DNA of 64,000 bases from assembly GCF_029168945.1 (NCBI RefSeq), contig NC_083603.1, forward strand, positions 42,966,396-43,030,395, in the 5' to 3' direction. Made by a program: the position numbers and the translations under genes. Positions within the stretch are counted from its first letter, which is position 1; every line of letters begins with the position of its first letter. The stretch is from Cannabis sativa. Taxonomy: Eukaryota; Streptophyta; Magnoliopsida; Rosales; Cannabaceae. Under the pieces are notes generated by a model. That model saw nothing but the letters and a program-made list of their open reading frames with translations. It was not told the DNA's origin and ran no database searches. Positions 23,479 through 32,819 of this stretch are shown here, piece by piece.

Positions 23479-24010
23479 TGTTGCACAATTTACCGGGACC
23501 AATATAATATTTTGATATAAACTTGATGATAAAATATAAATAATATACTTCTATTAATATGCTTAAATAAACACTATATAATTTATAGAGATAAAAAAAT
23601 GAACCGTGAACGCAATTCCTATTGGAGAATATCTGAGGCATGTGTAGCATACAGTTTTCTTAAAACAGATTCGTCTTCTCCCGTTGGTGTGAGAGAATTT
23701 CAACAGCGTTTGTCTCCCAGGATACAACAGAATAAAGTATCCTGGGATACAATAGAATAAAGTAACAAGGCGCACCGCCTTTTACTTTTAGCGAACTAAA
23801 TATGCCCAAACTTTATAACTTAGAAGAATAAATTGTTTATGTTATAAACTTGTTTATTAAACAAGATTTTTGGTGTAATTCAAATCAAAGAAAAAGGCTC
23901 ATATATAGCATTTTGCCAACAATTACTTCAAAACAAAACAAATGTGGGATAAAACCTACTAATTTTTCATTCACAAAACAAAATAGTTGACTAAGTCAAC
24001 TTTTCCAACA
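23479..24010 (-). repeat. 5' LTR of the rearranged copia element
   Basis: On the minus strand this starts TGTTGGAAAAGTTGAC at 24010 and ends with the complement of TGTTGCACAATTTACC at 23479. It is about 530 bp, slightly shorter than the other two LTRs through small deletions. Its outer end abuts GCTAT and then resumes the dehydrogenase exon in frame terms. Confidence 0.88.
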
Positions 24011-24059
24011 GCTATTTCTCTTCTGACCACTAGTGCTAGACGAGCTCCTCCGCTAGCAT

Positions 24060-25849
24060 AATCATACACCATTCTCTTTATAATAAATTAAAACATGGTT
24101 TTCTTTTTACATTTTTAATAATTATTCTATATAAAGTGTGCCTATATAACAGAATTCTTAGTTTATGAAAAATTCATGGGTGACTTTTTATTTATATTAA
24201 AAATAAAATGATTTATGAGAAATTCATAGGTTACTTTTTATTTATATATAATAAAATAAAATAAATTCTATTAAATCCAAAAAAAAAAAAATAGGGTTCT
24301 AGATTTTCTTTAATTACCGTATTTCTAATCCTATTTGATTATTTATGCCTCTTTTATAAACCTTATTTGATTAAAGTTAAGATTATAAGATTAATTCAAA
24401 TTATTGTTCATATATTGATTAATCCCATTAATAAAAAATAATTCAATATATGAACCCTATTTGATTATAAGATTAATTCAAATTATTGTCCATATATTGA
24501 TTAATCCCATTAATAGAAAATAATTCAATATATGAACCCTATTTGATTAGATTTAATCAAATAGGGTTCATATATTGAATTATTTTCTATTAATGGGATT
24601 AATCAATATATGAACAATAATTTGAATTAATCTTATAATCTTAACTTTTTAATTCAATTAATAATTATTTGTCACGTAATTATTAAGTCTTTTCCCTTTA
24701 ATTTTCCTTTTGTTGATGATGCTAATTTATTCATATTTTGATTTCTACAATTTTTGTGTTCAGACCATTAAGGTAGTGTTCTACTAGGAGATCTAACAAG
24801 TTTCGTCCCTTCGCTAATGACCTTTAAGAGTTCAAATTCTAGTATTGTATAATTCTTCAATTTGTTCTATTTCTTATATTAACTGAAATTTTGCTACTTT
24901 TTTTTTTTTAATTTACTACTTTATTGTTTATATCTTATTAGGACATTCATGGAAATTTGAGTTTCTTTGAAATATACAATTAATGAGCATTACTTTTTGA
25001 TCATAGTGTGTTTTCCATGGCTGAAAACCTCAATAATCCCTATCATTTGATATAAAATAAAATAAAATTATCATGATGTATACATTATGGTTATTTAATG
25101 AGTAATTAGTGTGTTGAAATTATTAAGCTGATATTTAGAATTGTTTATAATTGAATTGTTTCTTTGTCAAAATTAATATTAAGTATATTTATATGTTTAT
25201 AGGTTTATCTATTTTCTCTTAGATCAATCATGCTCATATAGCAAAAAAATCATACTCATATAGACATGTTATTTTTATTTTGTAATTTAGATCTTTTTAG
25301 TCATTATTTAGTTCACTTAAATCTTTTCCCATTATGGTAACTGAAATTTTGTTTCTTTTAAGTACTCTATTACAAAGATCTGTATTACATGTTATTTATT
25401 TTTGACTATAAGGAGGTGGATTTCTTTATTGGGAAACATATAGCGTGATAAATTATTGTTCATATATTGAATAATTATTTTTAATTAATGGGATTCATAT
25501 ATATATATATATAACTATGTATATTGAATTCTTTATTCAAATAATTATTTTTGATTTTTTCGTAATTATTTATTGTTCATATATCTAGAACCCTATTTGA
25601 TTAAAGTTAAGGGTATAAGATTAATAATTTCTGAGTTCTTCATACACATAATAATAATCTCACCTAATAACTAATAATATTTTTTCTTTAATTTGTAGTT
25701 GTATCACTTTCAAATAACATAGAAAAAAACTAGCACAAAATTTAGTATACGTGCCTCTCGCACCTAGTTTTTTGCTAGTATATATATATATCTATGTATA
25801 TATATAACTAATATAAACTTGTAATTAGCTTAGCTTATTATTACCTCAC
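24060..25849. other. Long AT-rich first intron of the dehydrogenase pseudogene
   Basis: No gene is seen. It holds the long palindrome at 24467-24636 and a further direct copy of its left arm at about 24360-24455. Confidence 0.6.
24467..24636. repeat. Near-perfect palindrome, 83-bp arms with 4-nt loop
   Basis: The left arm 24467-24549 and right arm 24554-24636 pair base by base around GATT, with about one mismatch (GTCC against GAAC gives a G:T-type pair). The left arm is also directly repeated just upstream (about 24365-24455). That copy matches the right arm further outwards (AAGTTAAGATTATAAG). It is AT-rich and has no coding content. It could be a fold-back MITE remnant or a young inverted duplication. 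Confidence 0.85.
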
Positions 25850-26299
25850 CAATGCGAGAGGAGGCTCATGAATGATGACTACTTTTCCCATAAGGTCTTC
25901 AGAAAAGATGGGTCATAGAAATAGAATAGCTAAAATGTACTTGAAGAAGAGATATGGAGGCAAAACTACGATCAATAATGTTAAGGACACAAGAGGGATT
26001 ATAATGTTCATCATTTTGTTGATGAAATCAATCGTTTTTGCTTTGAGTTGAATTGTTTGGTCGTTTTGGCCATGTAAGAAATAAATATGGTTAAAAAGAG
26101 TATGTAAGGTTTAGCCACGTAGTAAGTTTGCATGGCAAGGTAACTACACGTAGATGAAAGGGCTCAACAAAATTACTAGCTGTTTATCCACCTGTCGTAT
26201 ATTTACAAATGCTTGTTTTCTTTTTTGAATACATTTTAATGTATATGTTTATTTATGTTATTTACTAGTAATAAAAATTAATACCATCCACTTTAGAAT

Positions 26300-26405
26300 T
26301 CCATACTTTGGAAAGAACCAAAAGGAAAAATATTAATGATCTCCTTAATCAGTTCATGGTGTCCTGTTCCACACTTCCCACTTGTGTCCATCTATAGTGT
26401 AACGA
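26300..26405 (+). pseudogene. Relic of dehydrogenase exon 4
   Basis: The sequence CATCCACTTTAGAATTCCAT through ATCTATAGTGTAACG closely matches exon 4 and its donor in the 48.6-kb dehydrogenase (49402-49520). That gene has ATTCACTTTGGAATTCCACA through ATCTATAGTGTAAGG. Stops (for example TATTAATGA) and small indels break the frame. No other exon of this copy is nearby. Its orientation is opposite to the adjacent pseudogene, so it is an independent remnant of the cluster-type family. Confidence 0.8.
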
Positions 26406-26608
26406 CTCAAATTAATTTACTATTCAACTCAGTAATTTTATGTGTCAAATGGAATTCTAGTATTATGATATTTTTACTTTTCACACCAAACACAACAACA
26501 TAGCTTTCTTCATTTCCTTTTTCAAGTAATTTACCTCTCATTCATTCTTATATTCTTTCCCAACAACCAAACATAGTTCAAAACAACAATAAATGCTCAA
26601 AGAGCTTC

Positions 26609-28114
26609 TCAACTAGTCATAGGCATAACAGTATATATCTTGTAGTTGTTAACTATGTTAGAACACAGAGATGTCACCAATGAATTCCACACAGACTGTT
26701 CAGGTAACTTACCCTGGTTTATCATCTCTTCCAACAACATCACACCTTCATATTGTCTACCCACAGAGCAAAGACCCCTAATAAGTATATTGAAAGTGTC
26801 AACACATGGCCAATAAGATTTGATTAACATCTCCTCCAAAACTCTGTTTGCTTCAATAAATTTTCCCTCAAGACACAACCCATCAACTAAAATATCATAT
26901 GTTTCCTTATCAGGAACACAACCAACTTGTTTAACCATCTTTCTCAAATACCCAACAGCTAATGCCGATTTGCCTCCATCACAAAGTCCTCTTAAGACTA
27001 TGTTGTACAGTTTCACAGTTGGAACACAGTGAGCCTTCACCATCTCCACTTCAATAACCTTCACTGCTTCATCAACTTCACTTTCCCTACATAAGGCAGC
27101 TAACTTTGCTTCATAAACCGATAATGTCGGGCGAAAACCTGTGTCTTGCATTTCTTTGACAACTTTATCAGCATCAGTAATCTTATTTTCCATGTAAAGA
27201 TCAATTGCCATTGCACTAAAGCTAGCCAGACTAGGTATTCCACCTTTTATCAGAGCTTCATTAAGCAATCGTTTAATGGCCTCTACATCTTGAACATTAC
27301 TACATTGAGTGATATCAATGCGGAATCGAGATCGATTAGGAGCCTTCAGCCCTTTCCTTAATATCTTACCAAGAACTTCAACTGCTTCTTCAACCTGTCC
27401 ATTATCACATAAAGCATCTAACAAGGTTCTATAGATTATAACATCTTCACCACTACCCTTTTGAGAAATCCTCCAAAACATTGAATACAACAAATGAGTT
27501 CCCTCATTCAACCTGCCATCTTGACACAATCCTTTCATTAAAATCCTATAACTTTCCCTATCCGGACAACAACCCTGATAATCCATCTCTAGGAAGATTT
27601 TTAAAGCAACATCCGAACGACCCTTTTCGCAAAGCGTACTCATGAACAAATTCAAAGACCGAATACGAGAGCTCACTTCCCATTTACAACAATTCTCTAA
27701 GAAAAGGCATCTAGCATCATCAAACCTCAACTCATTCACCATTATCTGCAAGATGGTATTGAAAGACATGGTCCAATTCACACAGTTGAATTCTGGAATA
27801 TTCTTAAACAGAGAAAAAGCTTCATCCATCAATCCAGCTCTAGCATATGTCTTCATTGCAGCTACAAAAACTGAATCTTTGCACTCACATGAGTCATTTT
27901 TCATCTGATTAATTACCTCCTTCATCTCACTGATTCTACCTGAGTTTCCAAGGATTCCAACCATGGTTTGATAGACTGGACCATTATGACGGTAACTTGG
28001 GTACATATATTTAGCTTCATTAAAGATTTGGAGAGCTGTTAATGGGTTTTTCTGCTTCCTTATAATTTGGGAGAGGTCTGTAGGTGTCAAAATCCTCGGC
28101 CACCTTATACACAT
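26609..28114 (-). CDS. Pentatricopeptide repeat (PPR) protein, P-class, 501 aa
   Basis: This is a single-exon frame of 501 codons. It is a chain of 35-residue PPR units, recognisable by repeats such as YRTLLDALCDNGQVEEAVEV, LYNIVLRGLCDGGKSALAVG, TYDILVDGLCLEGKFIEANR and TFNILIRGLCSVGRQYEGVM. I count about ten units and see no E or DYW domain, so it belongs to the P class of RNA-binding organellar proteins that stabilise or process specific transcripts. The length and N-terminus (MCIRWPRILTPTDLSQIIRK) resemble Arabidopsis At1g05600 as I remember it. The first residues are basic and may be part of a mitochondrial or plastid presequence. A probable 5' UTR exon lies upstream (about 28510-28700 on the minus strand), with a donor GTAAGTTAC at 28509. 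No frame damage is seen. Confidence 0.88.
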   Translation of the reverse strand: MCIRWPRILTPTDLSQIIRKQKNPLTALQIFNEAKYMYPSYRHNGPVYQTMVGILGNSGRISEMKEVINQMKNDSCECKDSVFVAAMKTYARAGLMDEAFSLFKNIPEFNCVNWTMSFNTILQIMVNELRFDDARCLFLENCCKWEVSSRIRSLNLFMSTLCEKGRSDVALKIFLEMDYQGCCPDRESYRILMKGLCQDGRLNEGTHLLYSMFWRISQKGSGEDVIIYRTLLDALCDNGQVEEAVEVLGKILRKGLKAPNRSRFRIDITQCSNVQDVEAIKRLLNEALIKGGIPSLASFSAMAIDLYMENKITDADKVVKEMQDTGFRPTLSVYEAKLAALCRESEVDEAVKVIEVEMVKAHCVPTVKLYNIVLRGLCDGGKSALAVGYLRKMVKQVGCVPDKETYDILVDGLCLEGKFIEANRVLEEMLIKSYWPCVDTFNILIRGLCSVGRQYEGVMLLEEMINQGKLPEQSVWNSLVTSLCSNIVNNYKIYTVMPMTS

Positions 28115-28738
28115 GGCGTTTCAACAAGACAAAATAATGCCAATACCAAATCTCACCTCAGAAGAACTTAAATTTATATGAAACAAGAAATAGGCTAAGA
28201 CTCAAAATTAAGAGACCTAGAAAAATGTAAAGTTCCCCCCATTCCCTAAACCCTACTCCTATTTTGAGTGATGAGATGAAATTAAGACCTGGTCTCGCAG
28301 TACCATCAGATAATGACAAAATCCCAAATGCAGTTCTCAGAAGAATTAAAGAGCCATATTTAATTATATCTCCAATAGATTTTCAAGATTCCTGAAAAAT
28401 TGGGTAAAATCAATACAGCAGCATACAAATTTAATCAATCACTCTTTCAGGAACATCAAATTAAAAGTACACCATACAACAATCGATTCAAAATCAATAA
28501 GTAACTTACGATTAGAAGGAAGAAAGTGAGAAGAGGGTAGCATAGGCGTAGACATTTGAGAAAGACGGTGGTGAATAGCCGAAAGGAGGCGAGGGAGATA
28601 AGTTGCAGTGGCTGCGAGGAGGGAAGAGAGAAGCAGTGGTTGGGAGAAAAGAGAAACTCATTCAGAGGAGTCACACAAGAGGGAAGAAGAAGGCTGAGAT
28701 ACCATATAAATTGGTTAAAAATGATTTTTTTTTTTTTT

Positions 28739-29137
28739 GGCTGATTAGTAATGTTTTCTCCCGAACTTTAACATGTACTAAATTGTGCCCCTGAACTTTT
28801 TTTGGCCGTTAAAAATTCCCCCCGAACTATTGAAATTGTTAAATTTAAGGACTTTTGTCTAATTTTAGTGAAAAAATTCTAACATGTATGAAAGTTCAAG
28901 AGGCATGATTTAGTACATATCAAAATTTAAAGGGCATAATTTGGTAGATATCAAAGTCTGGGAAGCATAGTTTAGTACATAAACAATCACTGAAATAGTA
29001 AAATTGAATGAAATTAGACAAAAGTCCTTAAATTTAAAAATCTCAATAGTTCAGGGGGAATTTCTAACGGCCAAAAAAGTTCAAGGAGCACGATTTAGTA
29101 CATGTCAAAGTTCGAGGGGAAAAATTACTAATTAGCC
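28739..29137. mobile_element. MITE with long TIRs in the PPR gene promoter
   Basis: It starts GGCTGATTAGTAATG and ends ATTACTAATTAGCC. The arms mirror each other for at least 70 bp (ACTTTAACATGTACTAAAT, GGCCGTT). A relative sits in intron 2 of the third dehydrogenase (61966-62340). T-rich flanks prevent a clear target duplication. It lies just upstream of the likely PPR transcription start. Confidence 0.7.
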
Positions 29138-29254
29138 TTTTATTTTTTAACAACGAAAAACTTCATTTAAAAAAAATGAAAATATCATACAAACTTTAAG
29201 AATTATTAAGAAATCCCAATAAAGAAATCTCAATAAAAAAGAAATCTTATCAAA

Positions 29255-29491
29255 TTATACTAATTCTCTATCCACCCAAAGAGTATGTTGAGCTAATCTA
29301 TATACAGACCTATTAGCTGTCAGACATATATGGATTAAGGATACTTCAAAGAAACTGGACATTAAACTAGTTAAATTCTCTAACAAAGAACTAAGTTTAT
29401 TAAAGAAAGAAGAGCGTTTAGAAAACGTATTTACAACTGTTAAACAATCAAACTCAATAAAATGTAAAGAAAGACTACAAACTGATTGACA
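29255..29491 (-). pseudogene. LINE-type RNase H domain fragment
   Basis: One minus-strand frame of about 79 codons, ending TAA (complement of 29255-29257), reads HFIEFDCLTVVNTFSKRSSF and then ICLTANRSVYRLAQHTLWVD. The pattern (FE.DC..VV near the start, ANR..H.LA near the end) is the RVT_3/RNase H-like domain found at the 3' end of plant LINEs and as domesticated or orphan copies. It is only the C-terminal half. Confidence 0.6.
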
Positions 29492-30390
29492 ATAACAAAA
29501 TTAAAAAAAAGAAATAGATACAATTTTCTTTGTTCCAAATCTTACAAACTGAAAATAATTACAATTAAAATTGCCTAGAAAAACCATAAATGAGATTTTA
29601 TTTGGAGAGAAGTTTCACAATGTTACCAAACACTTCATCAACAGCAAGATATAGAATTATCCCAAACTTAAAAACAGTACAGTACTGAAACAAAATATAT
29701 GTAAGAACAAATACATACAAATGGGATTTACATGAAAGAAAGTAAGAAACATAAATCTTTTTTATTGAACCAAAATCAGAAAACTATTAAACTTTCTTTA
29801 GCCCTGGCCCTTACAAACCAAATCTTTCTATTCAGATTATTAGAACAAAATCTGGTATGATTCAGTATTAACACACATATTCATATTGTAACGTTTCAAA
29901 TGGTAATAATAATCTTCGAACTAAACACTATAAAACCTAACTATTATTAAAAAGAAGGAAAAAAGAAAAGAGAATTGTATAATAGGTAAAGCATATCCCT
30001 TTATACAAAAAAAAAAAAAAAGAAAAAAAAGAAAACAGAGAAAATCACTTGAGAAAACTCAAACAATCAGACAAAGTTTCAACCCCATTAGCTGTAGGGA
30101 TAGCAAATGGGGCGGGTCAGCCCTGCTCCGTTACACTATGTTTGGTAGGAGGGAGAGATAGGTAGATGGAGAGGGGTGGAGGGAGAGTGATAGAAGGAGA
30201 GACTAAGAGCATGTTTGGTATTGTTTTCTGTTTTTTGTTTTAAAAAATTATTTTTAGAAATGAGAACAAAAAATAGTTTTTAAAGTTTTTAAAACACAAG
30301 TCACGTTTGGTTAGTGATTTTTAAAAACAATATGGACCAAAAGTGAATTAGTTTTTAAAACAGAAAAACAACATTTTGTTGTTTTAAAAA

Positions 30391-30516
30391 GGGAAATTTG
30401 ATTTTCTATGCTTAAAAAATCTTAAAATTATATCCCTAAACCTAAATGTTATATCATAGGCAATATATGACTACTTTTGCTTTATCCCCATAATACCCCT
30501 CACATTTGAACCACTT

Positions 30517-30553
<37 letters not shown>

Positions 30554-31118
30554 CTTCAGTTTGAGAGAGACGAAGAAAGAGGGGTTGGGTCCGATGGTCG
30601 GACCATGGGTCCGATTGGTCGGACCCCATGGTCCGACCATCGGACCACTGAATTTTTTTTTTTTTTTTTTTTTTTTTCAGTTTGACAGAGACAAAGAGAG
30701 AGAGGGCCTCATCTCTACTTGTTCTTGAATAAAAATATTTTCCATCACCATTATTATTAATATCACCCTTAGAATTTACCTCAGCTAATTCCACCATATT
30801 CAATGAACCACTTGTATGGATCATTAAATGATATAATAGCTTTAGTTCTGAAACAAAATAGACGACGATCAATTTAAAAATTATGCTATATATATATAAT
30901 AAGGAAAAGATATGAGCTATAGCTGCTGCATTTTATAAGATTTTGAAAAAATAGTGAAAATGGTAAAAGTGGACGTTAGAAGGAAAAGATCGACTTTGAC
31001 AATGATACCTTCAAATACCATCGGACCACTGAATTTTTTTTTTTTTTTTCAGTTTGACAGAGACAAAGAGAGAGAGGGGCTGGGTCCGATGGTCGGACCA
31101 TGGAGTCCGATGGGTCTT

Positions 31119-31152
<34 letters not shown>

Positions 31153-31598
31153 CAGAGTTTGACAGAGACAAAGAGAGAGAGGGGCTGGTGCGCCGTGCGT
31201 CGTCACCGTCGGTTGAGGCTTCGCGACGGAGAGAGGGGGGCTATGGGGGCCGGTGCGCCGTGCGCCGTGCGCCGTCACCGTCAGTTGAGGCTTCGCGACG
31301 GAGAGAGGGGGCTGGGTGGGTTAAGCCTTCGGGTCCGAGAGAGACGAAGAGAGAGGGGGCTGGGTGGGTTGAGGCTTCGGGTCCGACATAGGGGGCTGGG
31401 TGGTCCTCGTCGTCGTCGTTGGAGGTGGTACAGGAGGTGGTGGAGGTGTTTTGGCCGAGAGAGAGACAATTGCTTTGGTTCAAATGTGAGGGGTATTATA
31501 GGGATAAAGCAAAAGTAGTCATATATTGCCTATGGTATAACATTTAGATTTAGGGATATAATTTTAGGATTTTTTAAGCATAGAAAATCAAATTTCCC
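30391..31598. mobile_element. Innermost Mutator-like element with 123-bp TIRs
   Basis: The arms 30391-30513 and 31476-31598 are nearly perfect inverted copies (GGGAAATTTGATTTTCTATG at the tips). The flanks TTTTAAAAA and TTTCAAAAT agree at 7 of 9 positions, which fits a decayed 9-bp duplication. The interior has no transposase. It holds poly-T tracts followed by CAG and repeated TTTGACAGAGACAAAGAGAG modules, plus GC-rich tandem repeats. Confidence 0.7.
30524..31460. repeat. Repeated poly-T/CAG plus GA-rich modules inside the MULE
   Basis: A module made of a long T run, CAG and TTTGACAGAGACAAAGAGAG occurs at about 30656, 31035 and 31120, and a related inverted copy at about 30525-30575. A palindrome of GGTCCGAT/ATCGGACC words spans 30583-30650. 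Positions 31185-31400 hold GC-rich tandem units (GAGGCTTCGCGACGGAGAG; GAGAGAGGGGGCTGGGTGG). The Lys/Arg-rich frames through this region are translation of simple repeats. Confidence 0.7.
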
Positions 31599-32540
31599 TT
31601 TCAAAATTCTTATTTTTTGTAACTTTGTTTTCTGAAAACTGTTTTTAAAAAGCAAGGCCAAACAAGCCAAATTGTTTTTAAAAACAATTTTCTGTTTTTA
31701 AAAACAAAAAACAGTTTTTTAGTTATGATGCCAAACATGCACTAAATCACTTGTTCGGCAAGAGGGAGAGGAGAGATAGAGGGAGACATTCTCCCTCCAA
31801 ATCTTCAAAATTTAATCTCTCCAAATTTAGAAGGATTGTAGAAAAGGACAAAATACATTTTGCAAAATACAATAATTACCCTAAAAAATTAATAAAATTT
31901 ATTTTTAAAAGGATAATTTTGTAATTTTACTAATTAATTTTTCTTCATCCTTCCCACCTCACACCTAATACCAAACAATACAAAGGAGATTAACAATCCT
32001 CTCCATCCCTCTTACTCCCCATCCTCTCTAACCTCTCCATCCATCCTACTCTTCCTCCCTCCAACCAAACATATACCAAACAATACAAAGGAGATTAACA
32101 ATCCTCTCCATCCCTCTCACTCCTCATCCTCTCTAACCTCTCCATCCGTCCTACTCTTCCTCCTTCCAACCAAACATAGCCTTAGTGTTTTGACCTGTCC
32201 CAACCCATCAGGGTTTTTGAGTCGGGGCGACTCAGACCCAACCCGGTTTCTAAACCGGCCCAATTGTAAGAAAAAAAAGATTAATTACTATTTCTTAAAA
32301 AATAAAAACTAATTCTAACACTGTCAAAGACTAGATATCACTGTAAAACAACTACCAACATTAAAATAAATATGAAATTCCCACTTTGGTAAATGAAATG
32401 CTCATAAATATATTTTACGTAAAGAAAAAAAAAAGCTCATAACATCATTATACAATGAGCTGGCTGCCATGTTTGAAAAACCAGACCAATTATTGTCAAA
32501 AAAATAATGATAATGATTTCCTTTGGGCTCCTCTAAAAAA

Positions 32541-32819
32541 GATTGGCTTTGGGTAAAGTGGATCAATACCATTTACTTAAAGAGGCAGGATTTTTGGAGA
32601 TTCACCGCTAAGCAGGATTATAGTTGGTATTTCAAGAAGCTTCTCAAGCTTAGAAATACTATTGATTTTTAGGATTTGGTAGCTGCTGGAAGGAAAGGAA
32701 ATTTTAAGGTAAAAACTTTTTACCTTTCTCTCATTACTGTTGTTAAAGTTTGCTATACCAAGGCTGTGTGGAATAGGCTTTGTATTCCAAAGTATCGCTT
32801 CATTGCTTGGCAAGTCATT
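32541..32819 (+). pseudogene. LINE reverse-transcriptase tail (zf-RVT region) fragment
   Basis: A single frame reads DWLWVKWINTIYLKRQDFWR, then QDYSWYFKKLLKLRN, a TAG at 32670-32672, then KAVWNRLCIPKYRFIAWQVI. The W..W...YL...FW and AVWNRLCIPKYRFIAW blocks are the zf-RVT region that follows the reverse transcriptase in plant L1-type LINEs. The frame is lost after 32819. It is a decayed fragment without the catalytic domain. Confidence 0.7.

Larger units (their letters stand above)
17435..24010 (-). mobile_element. Rearranged Ty1/copia insertion with inverted internal segment
   Basis: The outer ends form a normal minus-strand element. The 5' LTR is at 23479-24010, the 3' LTR at 17435-17993, and near-matching 5-bp flanks GTTAT (17430-17434) and GCTAT (24011-24015) sit in one dehydrogenase exon. 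Inside, 5' leader and gag run leftward from 23478 to 21817. Between about 19196 and 21816 the order flips to plus strand: 3' UTR, polypurine tract, a third LTR, leader and gag. Then, minus again, a gag N-terminal piece is fused to an RNase H tail (19195-18568). Integrase and most of the reverse transcriptase are missing. It therefore contains two overlapping long inverted repeats, 17435-18355 against 19196-20111, and 19552-21787 against 21817-24010. It cannot move by itself. Confidence 0.85.
15507..26020 (-). pseudogene. 11-beta-HSD-like short-chain dehydrogenase pseudogene split by a copia insertion
   Basis: Recognisable minus-strand exons are: about 25850-26020 (membrane-anchor exon, PPYLFFKYIL...MGKVVII), 24011-24057 plus 17309-17429 (one exon split by the transposon: DYASGGARLALVVRRE and GCKDVITITADVSKVEDC), 16378-16445 (ENLVNNAG), 16146-16273 (IPYLKKTKGKIIVISSAATW), 15907-16071 (ATKAAVTSFYETLRVEIEKE) and 15507-15824 (C-terminus). 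It is inactive for several reasons. There is a TGA in the anchor exon, a one-base frameshift in the TGxxxGIG loop, a 4-base deletion near 16258 and a 7-base gain before the exon 2 donor. Seven residues are missing around the insertion site, compared with the 48.6-kb copy. It is more HSD1-like (LVVRRE) than the 48-64 kb cluster (LVDIKEN). The insertion also carries its own rearrangement, listed separately. Confidence 0.85.
30207..31741. mobile_element. Middle Harbinger-like MITE of the nest
   Basis: It starts GAGCATGTTTGGTATTG at 30207 and ends ATGATGCCAAACATGCAC at 31741, flanked by TAA (30204-30206 and 31742-31744). Without the inner insertion it would be about 330 bp, rich in TTTTTAAAAAC words. 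It has no coding content. Confidence 0.65.
30134..32181. mobile_element. Outer Harbinger-like element of a three-layer nest
   Basis: It starts CACTATGTTTGGTAGGAGGG at 30134 and ends CCAACCAAACATAGCC at 32181, flanked by TTA on both sides (30131-30133 and 32182-32184). Pyrimidine-rich inner arms (CTCTCCATCCCTC; GAGGGAGAG) mirror each other. A roughly 105-bp direct duplication (ACCAAACAATACAAAGGAGA...) repeats near the right end, at about 31970-32060 and 32075-32175. Two further elements lie inside. Confidence 0.6.

Noticed and set aside
24360..24640. Possible CRISPR-like or tandem array
   Set aside because: The direct and inverted copies are one duplicated arm in plant intronic DNA; there are no regularly spaced repeats with unique spacers.
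30471..31518. Several long frames rich in Lys, Phe or Arg
   Set aside because: They translate poly-T/poly-A runs and GC-rich tandem repeats inside a Mutator-like element; no domain is visible.
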